Source: an uncultured Pelagibacteraceae bacterium
GTDB taxonomy: Bacteria > Pseudomonadota > Alphaproteobacteria > Pelagibacterales > Pelagibacteraceae
Assembly (NCBI GenBank): GCA_902541285.1
Contig: CACBQD010000009.1
Span: 1 to 64,000 of the forward strand
Direction of reading: 5' to 3'
DNA length: 64,000 nucleotides
The position numbers and the translations under genes were made by a program. The notes under the pieces were generated by a model. That model had not been told where the DNA came from and did no database searches. It saw only the letters and a program-made list of their open reading frames with translations. Positions 54,567-64,000 of the stretch are shown piece after piece. The stretch's first letter is position 1. The number at the start of each line of letters is the position of its first letter.

Positions 54567-56975
54567 TTAGGATCTAATTTTTGCGCCAGACTTTGACTCA
54601 ACAGAAGAGATAATTAGTTTATTAATATTGTCCAGATCATTTTCATTTAATGTTTTTTCTTCTGACTGAATAGTTACATTAACAGCTATAGATTTTTTTC
54701 CCTCAGGTATATTTTCTCCCTCAAAAACATCAAATACTCTTACTGACTTTATTAATTTGTTATCAACAGATTTAATTATATTAACTAATTCTTGAGATTT
54801 AAAATTTTTATTAATAATAAATGCAAAATCTCTCTCTGATTTTTGGAAATCAGAAAATTTATATTCAGATTTTGAATCTTTTATCTTTTGTTTTGACGCT
54901 CTTATATAATCAAGACAAATTTCAAATATTGCCAAACCTTCAGTTTTTATATCTAATTTTTTTATTATGTTTGGATGTATTTCACCAAAATATGCTATAG
55001 CATTTTTTTCGTTTTTATTTTGGTACACTCCTCCAGATTTTCCTGGATGATAGTAAGAAGGAGCTCTATCGTCTATAATAATATCATCTTTATTAATCCC
55101 TGCTTCACAAAGACTTTGTATCACATCTTTTTTTACATCGAATGTGTCTACAATTCTCTCTTTATCATTCCAAGACAATCTTGAAACCTTTCCTGCTCTT
55201 ACAGCACCTATCACTGTCAGTTGATCTCCGGGATTTTTTCCTTTAAAAGCAGGACCAATTTCAAATAAAGAAATATCTTTAAATCCTCTATCTAAATTTT
55301 TCTTCAAATAAAATAATAAATTTGGAAAAATAGAATTTCTTAAAACATTTAGATCTGAACTAATCGGATTTACAATTGGTATTTCTTCATCATTTTCTTT
55401 AAATAATTGATTAATTTTAGAATCAGTAAATGACCATGTCACGGTCTCTAAATAACCTTTAGACGCGACAGATCTTTGTAAAAAATGAAATAATTTCTGA
55501 TAATAATTAAGTGTTGGCTTTAATCTTGTCTTAATAGGTTCTGAAGTATTAATATGTTCATAACCCTTTATTCTCACTATTTCTTCAACAATATCAATTG
55601 GTAGAGTTATATCAGGTCTCCATGAAGGTATTACTAGTTTTAAAATTTTTTTATTCTTAGATACATTAAAACCTAGCTTTTCTAGTATTTTGATTAATTC
55701 TTTATTTTCAACATTAAATCCAGTCGTTTTTTCAAAAAGAAATGGATCAAAATTTATTATTGTTTTTTTATAATTTTCAATTTTTTTTACATCTAAATTG
55801 CTTATTTCACCTCCGCAAATTTGTTTTATTAGTTCAGAAGCTTTTATTAATCCTTCTTCAATTGAAAGGGGATCTATGCCTCTTTCGAATCTGAATTTTG
55901 CATCTGTATCTATATTTAATTGTTTAGAGGTTTTTCTTATTGAACGTGGTAAAAAATAAGCAGATTCTAATAATATATTTTTAGTCGAATATTCTGTTCC
56001 AGATCTTGTCCCGCCAATTATGCCACCAAGACCAAGGACTCCTGATCTGTCAGAAATAACGCACATATCATTTTCTAAAATATATTTTTTATTATCTAAG
56101 GCTTCGAAGCTTTCTCCTTTAGAAGAACTTCTAACAATAATTTCATTATCTATTTTATCTGCATCATAAGCGTGTAATGGTCTATTTAAATCAAACATTA
56201 CATAATTAGTAATATCGACTATCGCAGATATTGGTTTTTGGCCTAAAGATTTAATTTTATCTTTTAGCCATTTTGGACTCTCTTTATTTGTTACACCTTT
56301 TATTAAACAACTTCCAAATGTTGTGCATCCTTGAGCCTTTTCTTTTTTTATTGTTACGTTTATATTTTGATTACCTTTATAATTTAAATTGGATTTTTTA
56401 TTAATTTTTAATTTACCAGCACCAGCAGCAGATAAATCTCTAGCAATTCCTCTTACTCCTAAACAATCTGGTCTATTGGGCGTAATTGATAAATCTATTA
56501 CTTTTTCAGAAGTGTTTTTAAAATATTTTTCTCCAATTTTATTTGCATATTTATTGTTTTTTAATTCTATAATTCCATCACTTTCATTGGATAATAGTAA
56601 TTCTGACTCAGAACAGAGCATTCCATATGATGTTACACCTCTTATTTTACTTACAGATAATTTCATCTGATTTTTAGGAATAATCGATCCTGGAGGTGCA
56701 TAAACAGTCAAAAGACCATTTTTTGCATTTGGGGCTCCACATACTACTTCAATTGTTTTGTCGCTACCTATATCAACATCACATAATTTCAATCTGTCAG
56801 CATTTGGATGAGTTTTAGCATTTATAATTTTTGCAACAATAAAAGTATCTAATTCAGATGTAGAACTCTCGAAACTTTCTACTTCTAGACCAATATTAGT
56901 TAATTTATCTATTATTTGATTATTATTAAATTTTGTATCAAGATGGTTTTTTAACCAGTCAATTGTGAACTTCAT
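54567..56975 (-). CDS. pheT: Phenylalanyl-tRNA synthetase beta subunit
   Basis: The 802-aa beta chain of the (alpha-beta)2 enzyme. The N-terminal tRNA-binding OB domain (about 38-150) has [20 protein letters not shown]3/B4 editing and B5 domains follow ([17 protein letters not shown]), with the inactive class II core. The C-terminal ferredoxin-like anticodon domain has [13 protein letters not shown]. Length is normal. It overlaps pheS by 4 nt for balanced synthesis of the two subunits. Confidence 0.96.
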   Translation of the reverse strand: MKFTIDWLKNHLDTKFNNNQIIDKLTNIGLEVESFESSTSELDTFIVAKIINAKTHPNADRLKLCDVDIGSDKTIEVVCGAPNAKNGLLTVYAPPGSIIPKNQMKLSVSKIRGVTSYGMLCSESELLLSNESDGIIELKNNKYANKIGEKYFKNTSEKVIDLSITPNRPDCLGVRGIARDLSAAGAGKLKINKKSNLNYKGNQNINVTIKKEKAQGCTTFGSCLIKGVTNKESPKWLKDKIKSLGQKPISAIVDITNYVMFDLNRPLHAYDADKIDNEIIVRSSSKGESFEALDNKKYILENDMCVISDRSGVLGLGGIIGGTRSGTEYSTKNILLESAYFLPRSIRKTSKQLNIDTDAKFRFERGIDPLSIEEGLIKASELIKQICGGEISNLDVKKIENYKKTIINFDPFLFEKTTGFNVENKELIKILEKLGFNVSKNKKILKLVIPSWRPDITLPIDIVEEIVRIKGYEHINTSEPIKTRLKPTLNYYQKLFHFLQRSVASKGYLETVTWSFTDSKINQLFKENDEEIPIVNPISSDLNVLRNSIFPNLLFYLKKNLDRGFKDISLFEIGPAFKGKNPGDQLTVIGAVRAGKVSRLSWNDKERIVDTFDVKKDVIQSLCEAGINKDDIIIDDRAPSYYHPGKSGGVYQNKNEKNAIAYFGEIHPNIIKKLDIKTEGLAIFEICLDYIRASKQKIKDSKSEYKFSDFQKSERDFAFIINKNFKSQELVNIIKSVDNKLIKSVRVFDVFEGENIPEGKKSIAVNVTIQSEEKTLNENDLDNINKLIISSVESKSGAKIRS

Positions 56976-58039
56976 CTACTCAGTCCTCTATAATTTGAAG
57001 GGACATCCAATGGATCGAAGCCAAAGTGACTTAACCATCTATAATCAGTCTCAAAAAAGGCTCTTAAATCATTAATTCCATATTTTAACATTCCAAGTCT
57101 GTCTATGCCAATTCCAAAGGCATATCCTTGATATTTACTTGGATTAACATTTACATTTTTTAAAACATTTGGATGAACCATTCCACAGCCTAGAATTTCT
57201 AACCATTTATTACCTTCGCCAATTACTATCTTTCCATTTTTAATTTCATATCCTATATCTACTTCTGCCGAAGGTTCCGTAAATGGAAAATGACTTGGTC
57301 TGAATCTCATTTTAATTTTATCAACTTCAAAAAACTCCTTAATAAAATAATTTAAACATCCTTTTAAATGTCCCATATTTATATTCTTATCTATATGAAG
57401 TCCCTCAACTTGATGAAACATCGGAGCATGGGTTTGATCACTATCTGATCTGTAAGTTCGTCCCGGAGCAATAATTTTAAAAGGAGGTTTACCTTTTAGC
57501 ATAGTTCTTACCTGAACTGGAGATGTGTGAGTTCTCAAAAGTAATTCCTTATTATTATCAAGGTAAAAAGTATCATGCATATCTCTAGCTGGATGGTTAT
57601 CTGGTGTATTTAATGCTGTAAAATTATTATATTCATTTTCCACATCTGGGCCTTCCTCAACACTAAATCCTATTTCAGAAAATATAGATGAAATTTCATC
57701 TATTACCTGGGAGACTGGATGAATTTTACCAATTTCAATATTTCTTTCTGGAAGAGTTACATCAATTTTTTCTTTCTCAAGCTTTAAATTAATTTCTTTA
57801 GTTTCAATTTCTTGAATTTTTATTGATATTTTATTTTGAAGTTCATCTTTAATATTATTTAAATCTGAGGCTAATTTTTTTCTTTCCTCTACAGAAATCG
57901 AACCTAATTTTTTAAATTCGTTCGATATAATTCCATTTTTTCCAAATAGTTCTGATTTGATGTTATTTACTTTTTCAATGTTATTTTCTGTGTTAAGCTT
58001 ATCGATATAATCATCTTTTATTTTTTTAATATCAGACAT
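56972..58039 (-). CDS. pheS: Phenylalanyl-tRNA synthetase alpha subunit
   Basis: Catalytic class II subunit of 355 aa. An N-terminal coiled coil (about 1-100) binds tRNA. Motif 1 lies near [10 protein letters not shown], and motif 2 contains [14 protein letters not shown] and [12 protein letters not shown]. Motif 3 is [13 protein letters not shown] with [10 protein letters not shown] before it. A 43-nt gap separates it from rplT. No pheM-like leader peptide or attenuator hairpin was seen in that gap, so the E. coli attenuation mechanism is probably absent. Confidence 0.96.
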   Translation of the reverse strand: MSDIKKIKDDYIDKLNTENNIEKVNNIKSELFGKNGIISNEFKKLGSISVEERKKLASDLNNIKDELQNKISIKIQEIETKEINLKLEKEKIDVTLPERNIEIGKIHPVSQVIDEISSIFSEIGFSVEEGPDVENEYNNFTALNTPDNHPARDMHDTFYLDNNKELLLRTHTSPVQVRTMLKGKPPFKIIAPGRTYRSDSDQTHAPMFHQVEGLHIDKNINMGHLKGCLNYFIKEFFEVDKIKMRFRPSHFPFTEPSAEVDIGYEIKNGKIVIGEGNKWLEILGCGMVHPNVLKNVNVNPSKYQGYAFGIGIDRLGMLKYGINDLRAFFETDYRWLSHFGFDPLDVPSNYRGLSR

Positions 58040-58082
58040 TTTAATAGAATATTTGTTAAAGAAAGAAAAACAATAGTCTTGA

Positions 58083-58439
58083 TTAATTTAATGCTGCTTG
58101 AGCCTTTTTAACTATAGTTTTGAATGCTTCGGGGTTATCGTAAGCAATTTCTGCAAGAATTTTTCTATCTAATTTAATTCCTGATTTGCTTAAACCATTA
58201 ATAAACTTTGAATATGTTATACCTTCGGATCTGACACCAGCATTAATTCTTTGTATCCACAGTGATTTGAAATCCCTTTTTTTATTTCTTCTATCTCTAT
58301 AAGCATACTGCATAGCTTTTTCCATTGCTTGTCTTGCAACTCTTATCGTATTTTTTCTTCTTCCCCACTGACCTTTAACAGCTTTTAAAACTTTTTTATG
58401 TTTAGCTCTGCTTGTAACTCCTCTTTTAACTCTTGCCAT
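58083..58439 (-). CDS. rplT: 50S ribosomal protein L20
   Basis: A 118-aa ribosomal protein matching L20 throughout ([59 protein letters not shown]). It lies 1 nt after rpmI. In E. coli L20 represses its own operon through an mRNA pseudoknot; no equivalent leader is visible here because the rpmI upstream gap is only 52 nt. Confidence 0.97.
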   Translation of the reverse strand: MARVKRGVTSRAKHKKVLKAVKGQWGRRKNTIRVARQAMEKAMQYAYRDRRNKKRDFKSLWIQRINAGVRSEGITYSKFINGLSKSGIKLDRKILAEIAYDNPEAFKTIVKKAQAALN

Positions 58440-58440
58440 T

Positions 58441-58647
58441 TTATCCTCTTAAGCTGTAAGGCATATAAGATTTTACTATCTTACCATCTTGTTTGGATAA
58501 AACAGTCGTGCCTCTTTGTTTTCTAATTTGTGAATTCGTTCTTTTAATCATGCCGTGTCTTTTTCCAGCCTGTGGGGTAATAACTTTACCTTTAGCTGAA
58601 ATTTTAAATCTTTTTTTAGCTGAACTTTTTGTTTTTAACTTGGGCAT
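58441..58647 (-). CDS. rpmI: 50S ribosomal protein L35
   Basis: A 68-aa basic ribosomal protein. It matches L35: [20 protein letters not shown], then [19 protein letters not shown], ending with an [10 protein letters not shown] stretch. It sits between infC and rplT as in most bacteria, with 52 nt to infC. That gap may carry its own translation signals but no strong hairpin was seen. Confidence 0.96.
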   Translation of the reverse strand: MPKLKTKSSAKKRFKISAKGKVITPQAGKRHGMIKRTNSQIRKQRGTTVLSKQDGKIVKSYMPYSLRG

Positions 58648-58699
58648 AATTGGCGGGGTTATACAAATATTAAATTAAATTTACAACTAGAAATATGGC

Positions 58700-59245
58700 T
58701 TATAAAGGCTGGATTACCATAATCATTTGCTTTCCATCAAATTTTGGCTGAAGCTCTACTCTCCCAATAGTCTCCATATCTGCCTTAATTTTATCCATTA
58801 ATTCATTGCCAAGGTTTGAATGTTGTAACTCTCTCCCTTTGAACCTTATTGTAAATTTGACTTTATCTCCTTTTGCCAAGAATTTCTGAGCATTTTTAAT
58901 TTTGAAAGTGTAGTCATGAACTTCTGTAACTGGCCTTAATTTTATTTCTTTTAATTCAATTTTCTTTTGTTTTTTTTTTGCTTTGTTAGCTTTTTTTTGT
59001 GCATCGTATTTATATTTACCCATATCCATAATTTTACAGACAGGTGGTTTTGCATTTGGAGCAATTTCAATTAAATCTAAACCTTCATTTTTTGCTTTAT
59101 TTATAGCTTCATTTAAATTTAAAATTCCTAAATTTTCTCCGTCACTTGCAATAACTTGAACTTCATTTGATGTAATCCTGTTGTTAGACCTTGGGCCTCT
59201 TGCTTTAGTTCTTTTTTGAAAATAATTTTGTTTAAAATCTGCCAC
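58700..59245 (-). CDS. infC: Translation initiation factor IF-3
   Basis: Checks start-codon pairing and prevents subunit joining. The 181-aa protein has the N-domain (NRITSNEVQVIASDGENLGI), a Lys-rich linker helix (KKANKAKKKQKKIELKEIKL), and the C-domain (VTEVHDYTFKIKNAQKFLAKG; FKGRELQHSNLG). The start is a GTG placed directly after the thrS stop (TAAGTG), so there is no intergenic leader. E. coli infC uses the rare AUU, through which IF-3 controls itself; that device is not present in this form. Confidence 0.95.
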   Translation of the reverse strand: MADFKQNYFQKRTKARGPRSNNRITSNEVQVIASDGENLGILNLNEAINKAKNEGLDLIEIAPNAKPPVCKIMDMGKYKYDAQKKANKAKKKQKKIELKEIKLRPVTEVHDYTFKIKNAQKFLAKGDKVKFTIRFKGRELQHSNLGNELMDKIKADMETIGRVELQPKFDGKQMIMVIQPL

Positions 59246-61165
59246 TTAGATTGAAGGGGCTTTGTTTAGATCGGAGTATTTTTTTATAAATTCTTTTAAA
59301 GCCATATTTTCTTGTTTATTAGAATCCAATCTTCTAATAGTTACACTGTTGGAGTCAACTTCTTTTTTTCCACAAATCAATAACATTGGTACTTTTGTTA
59401 ATGAATGATCTCTTATTTTATAATTTAAATTGTGATTTTTAAGATCCACCTCGACAATCAAACCAATCCGTTTTAATTCCTTAGCTACACTTTTAGCATA
59501 TTCATCAAAATCACTTGAGATTGGAATAACTACTGCCTGTAAAGGTGATATCCAAAATGGCAGCTTGCCTGCATAATTCTCTATAAGGATACCTATGAAC
59601 CTTTCTAAAGATCCAAATAATGCTCTGTGTAACATTACAGGTACTTTTTTAGTTCCATCTTTATCAACAAAAGATGCTCCTAATCTACCTGGTAAATTTA
59701 AATCTACTTGCAAGGTTCCACACTGCCAATCTCTACCTATTGCATCTCTTAAAACAAATTCAATTTTTGGTCCATAAAATGCTCCCTCACCTTTATTAAT
59801 TGAGTACTCTAGCTTTGTCGCTTTGATTGCCTCTAACAACGCAGCCTCTGATTTATCCCAAACTTTATCGTCACCAACTCTTAAATCTGGTCTATCTGAA
59901 TATTTTAAAATAACATCTTCAAAACCAAGATCTTTATAAATTTCTAAAATTAAATTTGTTACACTCAAACATTCTTCGGTAATTTGTTCTTCTGTACAAA
60001 AAATATGTGCATCATCTTGGGTAAAGGCTCTTACACGTAATAATCCATGCAATGCACCTGAAGGTTCATATCTATGAACTTTTCCAAATTCTGACATCTT
60101 TAAAGGTAAGTCTCTATAACTTTTAAGTCCTTGATTAAATACTTGTACACACCCAGGACAATTCATGGGTTTAATTGCAAATACTTTTTCATCTGGTGTA
60201 GTTGAAGTATACATATTAGCTCCAAATTTTTCCCAGTGGCCAGATTTTTCCCACAAAGATCTATCAAGTATTTCTGGCGTATTTATCTCTTTATAACCAT
60301 CGTGATCTTGTTTCATTCTCATATATGAAACTAATTTTTGGAACAAATTCCATCCTTTCTGGTGCCAAAACACAGATCCAGGACTTTCTTCTCTAAAATG
60401 AAATAAATCCATCTCTTTTCCAATTTTTCTATGATCTCTTTTTTCTGCTTCTTCAATTCTCTGAAGATAAAGGTCTAATTCTTTTTGAGTTGCCCAACCA
60501 GTACCATATATTCTTTGAAGCATTTCATTTTTAGAGTCACCACGCCAATAAGCTCCAGATACTTTTGTCAGTTTAAAAGCTTTACCTATTTTACCAGAAG
60601 ATACTAAATGTGGACCTCTACATAAATCATGCCATGTTTCGCCATGATGATAAACCGTAAGTTCTTCGTTTTTAGGAATGCTCTCAATTATCTCAGCTTT
60701 GTATTTTTCTCCAATTTTTTTAAAATGACTTATTGCTTTATCTCTCTCCCAAACTTCTTTTCTTGTTTTTACATCTTTATCTATTATCTCTGACATTTTT
60801 TTTTCAATCTTTTTTAGATCATCGCTAGTAAAAGGCTCTTTTCTTGCAAAATCATAATAAAATCCATTTTCTATAACTGGCCCAATTGTTACCTGTGTGC
60901 CTGGGTATAGTTCTTGAACGGCCATAGCCATTATATGTGCAGTGTCATGTCTAATGACTTCTAAACCCTCAGGATCTTTAGCTGTAAATATTTTAATAGA
61001 ACAATCTTGATCAATAAGAGTATATAAATCTTTAAGTTCACCGTTTATGCTCATCACCAAAGCTTGCTTACCTAAAGACTTGCTAATTTTTTCAGCAACC
61101 TCTGTGCCTGTTATACTTTTTTCAAAGTTTAATTTTTTTCCGTCAGGTAATGTAATATTTGGCAT
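59246..61165 (-). CDS. thrS: Threonyl-tRNA synthetase
   Basis: A 639-aa class II synthetase. An N-terminal TGS domain (1-60) is followed by the editing domain (HDTAHIMAMAVQELYPG; CRGPHL with zinc-like His/Cys residues). The catalytic core has MNCPGCVQVF (zinc Cys), RVRAFTQDDAHIFC, and DLNLPGRLGASFVD. The anticodon-binding domain starts near SPLQAVVIPIS. It follows the glycosyltransferase gene by a TAATG-type overlap and leads the thrS-infC-rpmI-rplT-pheS-pheT-lepA block. Confidence 0.97.
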   Translation of the reverse strand: MPNITLPDGKKLNFEKSITGTEVAEKISKSLGKQALVMSINGELKDLYTLIDQDCSIKIFTAKDPEGLEVIRHDTAHIMAMAVQELYPGTQVTIGPVIENGFYYDFARKEPFTSDDLKKIEKKMSEIIDKDVKTRKEVWERDKAISHFKKIGEKYKAEIIESIPKNEELTVYHHGETWHDLCRGPHLVSSGKIGKAFKLTKVSGAYWRGDSKNEMLQRIYGTGWATQKELDLYLQRIEEAEKRDHRKIGKEMDLFHFREESPGSVFWHQKGWNLFQKLVSYMRMKQDHDGYKEINTPEILDRSLWEKSGHWEKFGANMYTSTTPDEKVFAIKPMNCPGCVQVFNQGLKSYRDLPLKMSEFGKVHRYEPSGALHGLLRVRAFTQDDAHIFCTEEQITEECLSVTNLILEIYKDLGFEDVILKYSDRPDLRVGDDKVWDKSEAALLEAIKATKLEYSINKGEGAFYGPKIEFVLRDAIGRDWQCGTLQVDLNLPGRLGASFVDKDGTKKVPVMLHRALFGSLERFIGILIENYAGKLPFWISPLQAVVIPISSDFDEYAKSVAKELKRIGLIVEVDLKNHNLNYKIRDHSLTKVPMLLICGKKEVDSNSVTIRRLDSNKQENMALKEFIKKYSDLNKAPSI

Positions 61166-62319
61166 TAGTTTATTAATTTTTTATACTCTGAATAAGTAGA
61201 AAAACACATTTTTTCAACATTAAATTTTGAAACGACATTTTTTCTACCTTCTATGCCCATTTGATTGATAGTCTGTTCATCTAAATTCATAATTTCTATT
61301 AATTTTTTTGAAAGATCGTCAGAGTTATTTGCTTCAAATAAAAATCCTGTTTTATTTTCATTTATAGTCTCTCTTGATCCCCCAATATTACTTGCAACAA
61401 TTGGTTTTTTCATTGCCTGAGCCTCAACGGATATTCTTCCAAAAGCTTCTGGTTCTATTGATGAAGAAACTACGATGTCTGAAACTTTGTAAGCTAGAGG
61501 CATATTTTTACAATGATCTATAAATTTTACTTGGTTAGTTAATCTATACTGTTCAACTAACCTAATAAGTTTCTTTTTGTAAAGTTCTCTTCCTTGATCG
61601 CTCCCAAGAATAATTACATTAAATACCTCGTGTCCTAAATTAATATTTACTTTATTAATAGCATCTAAAAACATTTCTTGGCCTTTCCATTCTGTTAATC
61701 TTCCGGGTAATAGAACAGTTTTTCTCTCAATTTTAAGTCCCCATGATTTAAATAATTCATCTTCCTCTGTTTCTATAGTAGTTGATGGATCAAAATAGTC
61801 AGTATTAATGCCTCTAAATATCACCAAAAATTTTTTTTTATCATTAAGGTATTCAGAGTAGTTTTCTTTAATATGTGAAAATATAAAATTAGACCCAGCA
61901 ATAATTAAATCTGATCTCAACATTACAGAGTTATATAATTTTTTTAATTTACTTTTAAAATTATATGTTCCATGAAATGTAGTTACAAATTTACGTCGTG
62001 TGATTTTGGTAGCTAGTAAACAAGACCATGCAGGTGCTCTACTTCTCGCGTGGACAATATTAATTCCATAAAATAAAATTATTAAAGAAATAATTATTGA
62101 ATTAAAAAAAACCAAAATGGGGTTTTTGGAATTAACAGGTAACCTTATATATTTAACTTTTTTTTTATCTATAAACTTTGTTAATTCACCGCCGTTGCAA
62201 ATTAAAAAAGATTTACAATCATTTTCATGTAGATAGTGTGCGATATCATAACAACCTGTTTCTGCGCCACCGTATCCAAGTTTTGGTATAACTTGCAGAA
62301 CTTTCAATTTTGGATGCAT
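61165..62319 (-). CDS. Glycosyltransferase family 4 protein
   Basis: GT-B fold retaining glycosyltransferase of 384 aa. The N-terminal domain opens with VLQVIPKLGYGGAETGCYD (acceptor side, GGAE motif). The C-terminal domain has LLPGRLTEWKGQEMF and the nucleotide-sugar motif EPEAFGRISVEAQAMKKPIV, with two Glu residues spaced as in GT4 enzymes. It probably acts in LPS or another surface glycan; donor and acceptor cannot be told. It is upstream of thrS on the same strand and divergent from the hydrolase with 42 nt between. Confidence 0.9.
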   Translation of the reverse strand: MHPKLKVLQVIPKLGYGGAETGCYDIAHYLHENDCKSFLICNGGELTKFIDKKKVKYIRLPVNSKNPILVFFNSIIISLIILFYGINIVHARSRAPAWSCLLATKITRRKFVTTFHGTYNFKSKLKKLYNSVMLRSDLIIAGSNFIFSHIKENYSEYLNDKKKFLVIFRGINTDYFDPSTTIETEEDELFKSWGLKIERKTVLLPGRLTEWKGQEMFLDAINKVNINLGHEVFNVIILGSDQGRELYKKKLIRLVEQYRLTNQVKFIDHCKNMPLAYKVSDIVVSSSIEPEAFGRISVEAQAMKKPIVASNIGGSRETINENKTGFLFEANNSDDLSKKLIEIMNLDEQTINQMGIEGRKNVVSKFNVEKMCFSTYSEYKKLIN

Positions 62320-62361
62320 ATGGTAGAGTTATAATATTTCAAATCAATTTTAATACTTTAT

Positions 62362-63123
62362 ATGAAAAAATTTAAATTTCTAAAAATTTCTAAAACAAAA
62401 AAACTAAGATATATAAGCAATTATTATAAGAAAAATCTTTATATTATATTTTTACCAGGTTTTGCATCCGATATAGAAGGAGATAAACCTAAAAGATTTT
62501 TAAACTATGCTAAGAAAAATAAATTGGGTTTTTTGGCACTAGAATATTCTGGATACGGAAAATCTTCAGGTGAATTTACAAAAGGGAATATTTCCACTTG
62601 GGCAAATGATGCAAAACAGACTATTAAGAATATAGTTAAAAAAAATGATATAATTTTAATAGGTTCTAGTATGGGTGCTTGGATTTCTTTATTATTATTT
62701 AAATCAATTAAGAAACAGATTAAAGGCTTTATGGGAATTGGCTCTGCTCCAGAATTTTTAACAAGAATAATGTGGAAAAAATTTTCAAAAAAGACGAAGA
62801 GTGAAATTATCAAAAAAGGTATTAGCAAAATTAAAAATGGTGGTTATGAGTATCTCATAACTAATCAATTAATTAAAGATGGAAGAAAAAAACAAAATAA
62901 AGTTTTGAATGTTAAAATTCCAATGAAAATATCTGTTACTATGGTCCATGGTCAAAAAGATGAAGTTGTACCAATTAAATACTCAAGAGAAGTTTTAAAA
63001 ATCTTCAGCAAAGCAAAAAAAAAATTAAATATAATTAAGAAGGGTGACCATAGTCTCTCTTCAAAAAAAAATCTAAATATTATTTGTAAAGAGTTAGATA
63101 ATATTATTAAAAATACTAACTAG
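62362..63123 (+). CDS. Alpha/beta hydrolase (ABHD10-like)
   Basis: A 253-aa serine hydrolase. The oxyanion region is FLPGFASDIEGDKP (about 32-45), the nucleophile elbow is GSSMGAW, the acid is in VHGQKDEVVP, and the catalytic His is in KKGDHSLSS. This layout resembles mitochondrial ABHD10-type thioesterases/esterases found widely in alphaproteobacteria; the substrate is not known. A plus-strand TATAAT at 62330-62335, 27 nt before the ATG, may be its -10. It overlaps gltB tail to tail by 8 nt. Confidence 0.88.
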   Translation: MKKFKFLKISKTKKLRYISNYYKKNLYIIFLPGFASDIEGDKPKRFLNYAKKNKLGFLALEYSGYGKSSGEFTKGNISTWANDAKQTIKNIVKKNDIILIGSSMGAWISLLLFKSIKKQIKGFMGIGSAPEFLTRIMWKKFSKKTKSEIIKKGISKIKNGGYEYLITNQLIKDGRKKQNKVLNVKIPMKISVTMVHGQKDEVVPIKYSREVLKIFSKAKKKLNIIKKGDHSLSSKKNLNIICKELDNIIKNTN

Positions 63124-64000
63124 CTTGACCGACTAATTTTTTATTTGATATAGGATTTTCTAACTTATCTAACATTTCTTTTGGACAAACTTGGACGAAA
63201 TTATTTATTTCATTTTCAAAATTCTCAACAATTTTTTTCGAGATTATTGAATTTGTTTCTATCGCATGCTCTTGAATTAATTTCCTTAGATGCTCAATCC
63301 AAAATTTAGTTTCTGGAGTTTGCCAAACTACACTTTCAGGATTTACTTTTTTATCAAATTGATTTTCAGGGTCATAAATAAATGCCATACCTCCTGTCAT
63401 GCCAGCCCCAAAATTATCACCAATATCTCCTAATATAATAATGTTTCCGCCTGTCATGTATTCACAACCATTTGAATCACAACCTTCTACTACTGCAGTT
63501 GCACCTGAATTTCTAACAGCAAATCTCTCTCCTGCTTGTCCTGCAGCTAATAATTTTCCAGAAGTAGCTCCATACAAAACAGTGTTTCCAATAATAGTAT
63601 TTTCATTTGAAACAAGGTTGCTTTCATCTTGTAATTTAATCACAATAGTTCCACCTGATAATCCTTTAGCAACATAATCATTTGCATCCCCTTTTAAAAT
63701 TAGTTTTAATCCTTTAATAGCAAAAGCACCAAAGGATTGGCCTGCTGAACCTTTAAAATTTAATTCGATCGAATTTTCATCAAGTTTGTTATTTCCAAAT
63801 TTTTTGTACAAATGATAAGAAATTCTAGTACCAACTGCTCTATCAGTATTTTGAATTTCAAATTCTTGATTTATTTTTTCTTTTTTATCTATTTTGTCTT
63901 CTATTTCTGGCCATAATTTTTGATCTAAAGTATCTGGAACAGAATTAATTTCAGGTTTCTCACAATATCTTTTATTTTTTCCAGGATCTGCCTGAACAAA
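63116..64000 (-). CDS. gltB: Glutamate synthase large subunit (C-terminal part; N-terminus outside window)
   Basis: The frame is open from the right edge to the stop at 63116, giving 294 codons without a true start. The sequence is the C-terminal right-handed beta-helix (GXGXG) domain of GltB: FKGSAGQSFGAFAIKGLKL, YVAKGLSGGTIVI, NTVLYGATSGKLLAAGQAGER, NSGATAVVEGC and YMTGGNIIILGDIGDNFGAGM. GltB converts glutamine and 2-oxoglutarate to glutamate with NADPH and is central to nitrogen assimilation. An internal ATG at 63811 is not the real start. Confidence 0.96.
   Translation of the reverse strand, partial: FVQADPGKNKRYCEKPEINSVPDTLDQKLWPEIEDKIDKKEKINQEFEIQNTDRAVGTRISYHLYKKFGNNKLDENSIELNFKGSAGQSFGAFAIKGLKLILKGDANDYVAKGLSGGTIVIKLQDESNLVSNENTIIGNTVLYGATSGKLLAAGQAGERFAVRNSGATAVVEGCDSNGCEYMTGGNIIILGDIGDNFGAGMTGGMAFIYDPENQFDKKVNPESVVWQTPETKFWIEHLRKLIQEHAIETNSIISKKIVENFENEINNFVQVCPKEMLDKLENPISNKKLVGQAS

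Overview
The window is an AT-rich (by eye about 30% GC), extremely compact bacterial chromosome segment. Gene content and order point to an alphaproteobacterium of the SAR11 / Pelagibacterales type. The supporting features are a GcrA cell-cycle regulator, the runs aroA-cmk-rpsA-ihfB, trpF-trpB-trpA-accD-folC-trxA and murA-DUF2948-hisD-infA, the BolA / J-domain / CobS / CobT set, a RegB kinase, and a tRNA-His with A73 and no encoded G-1. Lys/Asn/Ile-rich proteins, abutting or overlapping genes and near-absent spacers fit a streamlined marine genome. I see no insertion sequence, prophage, CRISPR array or rRNA.

Layout. 1-2.8 kb (minus): the 5' part of dnaX, the SRP RNA, pheA, kdsB. 2.9-7.4 kb: a membrane-anchored cytochrome c, argD-argF, gcrA, a SHOCT-domain protein and an NDUFA9-like reductase. 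7.4-20 kb (plus): an RNase D-like exonuclease, an LPS block (kdsD, lptC, lptB), then aroA-cmk-rpsA-ihfB-pyrF-trpF-trpB-trpA-accD-folC. 20-24 kb (minus): thioredoxin and three DNA-processing genes (exonuclease I, a RecB/MGME1-like nuclease, rmuC). 23.7-27 kb (minus): tRNA-His-hisS-hisZ-hisG. 27.2-31.6 kb (minus): two tiny basic proteins, dcd, murA, DUF2948, hisD, infA, tRNA-Phe, cspA. 31.7 kb: tRNA-Thr. 32.6-39.9 kb (plus): rpmH-rnpA-yidD-yidC-argB-nucleotidase-dapD-dapE, then a deacetylase-fold protein and a SET-domain protein. 39.9-43.9 kb (minus): truA, fmt, def and two envelope unknowns. 44-49 kb: aroK-aroB, bolA, and a J-domain protein with cobS-cobT. 49-62 kb (minus): regB, gyrB, tRNA-Ser, lepA, pheT-pheS, rplT-rpmI-infC-thrS and a glycosyltransferase. 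62.4 kb to the end: an alpha/beta hydrolase and the C-terminal part of gltB.

Together the genes cover amino acid synthesis (Phe, Arg, Trp, His, Lys, shikimate), envelope building (KDO, LPS transport, murein precursor, membrane insertion) and translation. tRNA genes sit inside protein operons, and every convergent gene pair overlaps tail to tail.

The most unusual signals are: (1) a trpFBA block in which all three proteins depart from textbook active-site motifs, TrpB most of all; (2) a deacetylase-fold gene directly followed by a SET methyltransferase-like gene; (3) cobS/cobT with no other cobalamin gene in view; (4) a tRNA-His gene ending 4 nt before the hisS start; (5) a phage/mitochondrial-type nuclease between exonuclease I and rmuC; and (6) systematic tail-to-tail overlaps that leave no room for terminators.
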